Part shown: one piece after another, positions 57,950-59,712 of the stretch
Layout of the letters: every line of letters begins with the position of its first letter
Position numbering within the stretch: position 1 is the first letter of the stretch
NCBI RefSeq assembly: GCF_014650695.1
Contig: NZ_BMVL01000008.1
Span: 208,633-268,344 of the forward strand
Reading direction: 5' to 3'
Source: Streptomyces avidinii
GTDB taxonomy: Bacteria > Actinomycetota > Actinomycetes > Streptomycetales > Streptomycetaceae
Length of the DNA: 59,712 nucleotides
Position numbers and translations under genes: made by a program
The notes under the pieces: model-generated
Told to the model about the DNA's origin: nothing
Databases searched by the model: none
Seen by the model: only the letters and a program-made list of their open reading frames with translations

Positions 57950-59685
57950 CGGGTACTCACCGTCCTCGTGTCGCGGCCGGACCGGAGCACGATGCCCGGA
58001 ACGGCGCCCGTCACCTCGTCGTCGCGGATGGTCTCCACGCCGTTGACGCGTACCGAGACGATGCCGATGGCCCGGGCGTCCAGCCGCGGGCTGTCGCCGG
58101 GCAGGTCGTGGACCAGGGTCGCGGGTCCGGCCTCGATCCGCTCCGGGTCGAAGAGGACCAGGTCCGCGTGGAACCCCTCGGCGAGGCGCCCGCGTTCGCG
58201 CAGCCCGAACAGCCGGGCCGGGTCGTCGGTGAGCATCCGTACCGCCTGCTCCAGCGGGACGAGCTTGCGGCCGCGCAGGCAGTCGCCGAGGAAGCGGGTC
58301 GTGTACGGGGCCCCGCACATCCGGTCCAGGTGCGCGCCGGCGTCGGAGCCGCCGAGCATGACGTCCTCGTGCTGCCAGGTCTCCTGGCGCAGGGCCCAGC
58401 TCGCCGGGTCGTTGTCGGTGGGCATCGGCCAGAGCACCGTGCGCAGCTCGTCGTTGGCGCAGATCTCCACCAGGCAGTGGAAGGGGTCCTGACCGCGCTC
58501 GGCGGCGATGTCGTTCACGACCCGGCCGGAGAGGCCCTCGTTCTCCTTGCTGTACGTGTCCCCTATGACGTACCGCCCGAAGTTGGCGAGGCGCCGGAAG
58601 ACGCCGGCCTCCTTGCTGTCGGCGCGGCGCAGCATCTCGGCCCGTACGTCGGCGTCGCGGAGCTTCGCGATCCGCTCGGGGACGGGCAGGGCGAGGATCT
58701 CGCCCCAGCCCGGGATGAGGTTGAGCGCGCAGAAGGTGCCCAGGGACATGTTCATGGGGGTGAGGATCGGCATCGTCAGCGCGACGATCCGGCCGCCGGC
58801 CTTGCGGGCGCGCTCGCTGGGGATCAGCTGGCGCGGGACCCGCTCGGGGACGGAGGCGTCGATGGTGAGGACGTTCCAGTTGAGCGGCCTTCCCGCGGCG
58901 GCGCTCATCTCCACGAACAGGTCGATCTCGTCGTCCGAGAACTGGTCGAGGCAGCCGGCGACGATCGCCTCCAGCTGGGTGCCCTCGTGTTCGGCGACCG
59001 CCTCGGACAGCGCCAGCAGCTCGGCGGGCCGGGCGTGGCGGGAGGCCACGGGGGCGCCGGATCCGTCGGAGTGGGTGGAGGACTGGGTGGTGGACAGGCC
59101 CCAGGCGCCGGCGTTCATGGCGTCGTGGAAGAGGTCGAGCATCTGCTGCATCTGCTCGGGGGTGGGCTGGCCGCCGACGGCGTCCTCACCCATCACGTGC
59201 CGGCGCAGGGCGCAGTGGCCGACCATGAAGCCGGCGTTGACGGCGATGCGGCCCTCCAGGGCGTCGAGGTACTCGCCGAAGGTGGACCAGGTCCAGTCGA
59301 CGCCCTCCTCCAGGGCCTTGAGGGCCATGCCCTCGACCTTGCTCATCATCCGGCGGGTGTAGTCGGCGTCCTCGGGGCGGGCCGGGTTGAGCGGGGCCAG
59401 GGTGAAGCCGCAGTTCCCGCCGGCGACGGTGGTCACGCCGTGGTTCATGGAGGGCGTGGCGTACGGGTCCCAGAAGAGCTGGGCATCGTAGTGCGTGTGG
59501 GGATCGATGAAGCCCGGGGTCAGGACGAGGCCGGTGGCGTCCTCGGTCGTTCGGGCCTCCTCGGTGACGGTGCCGGGCTCGGCGATGACGGCGATGCGGC
59601 CGTCCCGGATGCCGAGGTCTGCGACGCGGGCGGGGGCGCCGGTGCCGTCCACGACGGTCGCGCCCTTGATCAGGTGGTGGAGCAT
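57946..59685 (-). CDS. N-acyl-D-amino-acid deacylase-type amidohydrolase
   Basis: 579-residue metal-dependent amidohydrolase. Metal-site motif DPHTHYDAQ (about 61-69), GNCGFTLAPL, FMVGHCALRRHVMG, then SDAGAHLDRMCG with the conserved Asp and a long C-terminal substrate region. Members hydrolyse N-acyl-D-amino acids or related amides. First gene of a coupled pair with an aldehyde dehydrogenase (4-base overlap). Start ATG 59685 after AAGGGA. The promoter lies at or beyond the right edge of the window. Confidence 0.9.
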   Translation of the reverse strand: MLHHLIKGATVVDGTGAPARVADLGIRDGRIAVIAEPGTVTEEARTTEDATGLVLTPGFIDPHTHYDAQLFWDPYATPSMNHGVTTVAGGNCGFTLAPLNPARPEDADYTRRMMSKVEGMALKALEEGVDWTWSTFGEYLDALEGRIAVNAGFMVGHCALRRHVMGEDAVGGQPTPEQMQQMLDLFHDAMNAGAWGLSTTQSSTHSDGSGAPVASRHARPAELLALSEAVAEHEGTQLEAIVAGCLDQFSDDEIDLFVEMSAAAGRPLNWNVLTIDASVPERVPRQLIPSERARKAGGRIVALTMPILTPMNMSLGTFCALNLIPGWGEILALPVPERIAKLRDADVRAEMLRRADSKEAGVFRRLANFGRYVIGDTYSKENEGLSGRVVNDIAAERGQDPFHCLVEICANDELRTVLWPMPTDNDPASWALRQETWQHEDVMLGGSDAGAHLDRMCGAPYTTRFLGDCLRGRKLVPLEQAVRMLTDDPARLFGLRERGRLAEGFHADLVLFDPERIEAGPATLVHDLPGDSPRLDARAIGIVSVRVNGVETIRDDEVTGAVPGIVLRSGRDTRTVSTR

Positions 59686-59712
59686 GACGTCCCTTCACGC
59701 TTTGAGCCCCGC

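Overview
The window is chromosomal DNA of a Streptomyces or very close relative. It has very high GC with strong third-position GC bias, many GTG starts and GC-rich hairpin terminators. It carries the aerial-growth surface proteins of the genus (two chaplins, a rodlin), an HrdD-type sigma factor with a sigma-R type promoter, an XRE-DUF397 pair and FO synthase for coenzyme F420. No phage, plasmid, insertion sequence or CRISPR was seen.

Layout. 1-3.4 kb: developmental cell-surface block with a wall-anchored chaplin, a short chaplin, a rodlin and two unrecognised secreted proteins. 3.5-5.1 kb: VKOR-family thiol oxidase and a DUF6227-like protein. 5.2-9.6 kb: fruR-fruK without fruA beside it, then a DHA2 MFS pump divergent from a WYL regulator around a palindrome. 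9.7-14.6 kb: hrdD, a DODA-type dioxygenase preceded by a 34-bp perfect palindrome, and a TetR-MFS pump pair with twin operators. 14.7-18.4 kb: M6-like secreted protease, an orphan KAS III/type II thioesterase pair and a possible fragment of a SARP-type activator. 18.4-25.6 kb: response regulator, histidine kinase, MacB-like ABC ATPase and large FtsX permease, then a second WYL regulator divergent from a RidA protein.

25.8-34.8 kb: tRNA-Arg(CCU), an orphan histidine kinase paralogous to the first, a small basic protein, a large membrane protein, a D-Ala-D-Ala carboxypeptidase with a long repetitive cytoplasmic N-terminus, a GPP34 protein and an XRE/DUF397 pair. 35.0-39.5 kb: alpha-beta-barrel protein divergent from a PLP aminotransferase around a palindrome, then a lipid kinase/amphi-Trp/membrane protein operon. 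39.8-49.0 kb: SDR, fbiC, secreted tyrosine phosphatase, ADP-ribosylglycohydrolase, F420-type LLM oxidoreductase, unknowns, a small secreted Cys protein and a VOC protein. 49.0-59.7 kb: small membrane/secreted proteins, a DUF4239 protein, an amino-acid permease, a lipoprotein, an AlkC-type repair protein, a 612-residue unknown, and a coupled aldehyde dehydrogenase/D-aminoacylase-type amidohydrolase operon at the right edge.

How the genes work together. The first block would coat aerial hyphae. Several regulator-target pairs (WYL/MFS, TetR/MFS, WYL/RidA, RR-HK-ABC) each come with a visible inverted repeat or coupled gene order. FbiC makes the deazaflavin core of F420, which the nearby LLM oxidoreductase probably uses. 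Most of the rest is ordinary core chromosome. The most distinctive items are the palindromes, the carboxypeptidase repeats, the orphan KAS III/thioesterase pair with its regulator-like fragment, and the unknown secreted proteins inside the chaplin-rodlin block.
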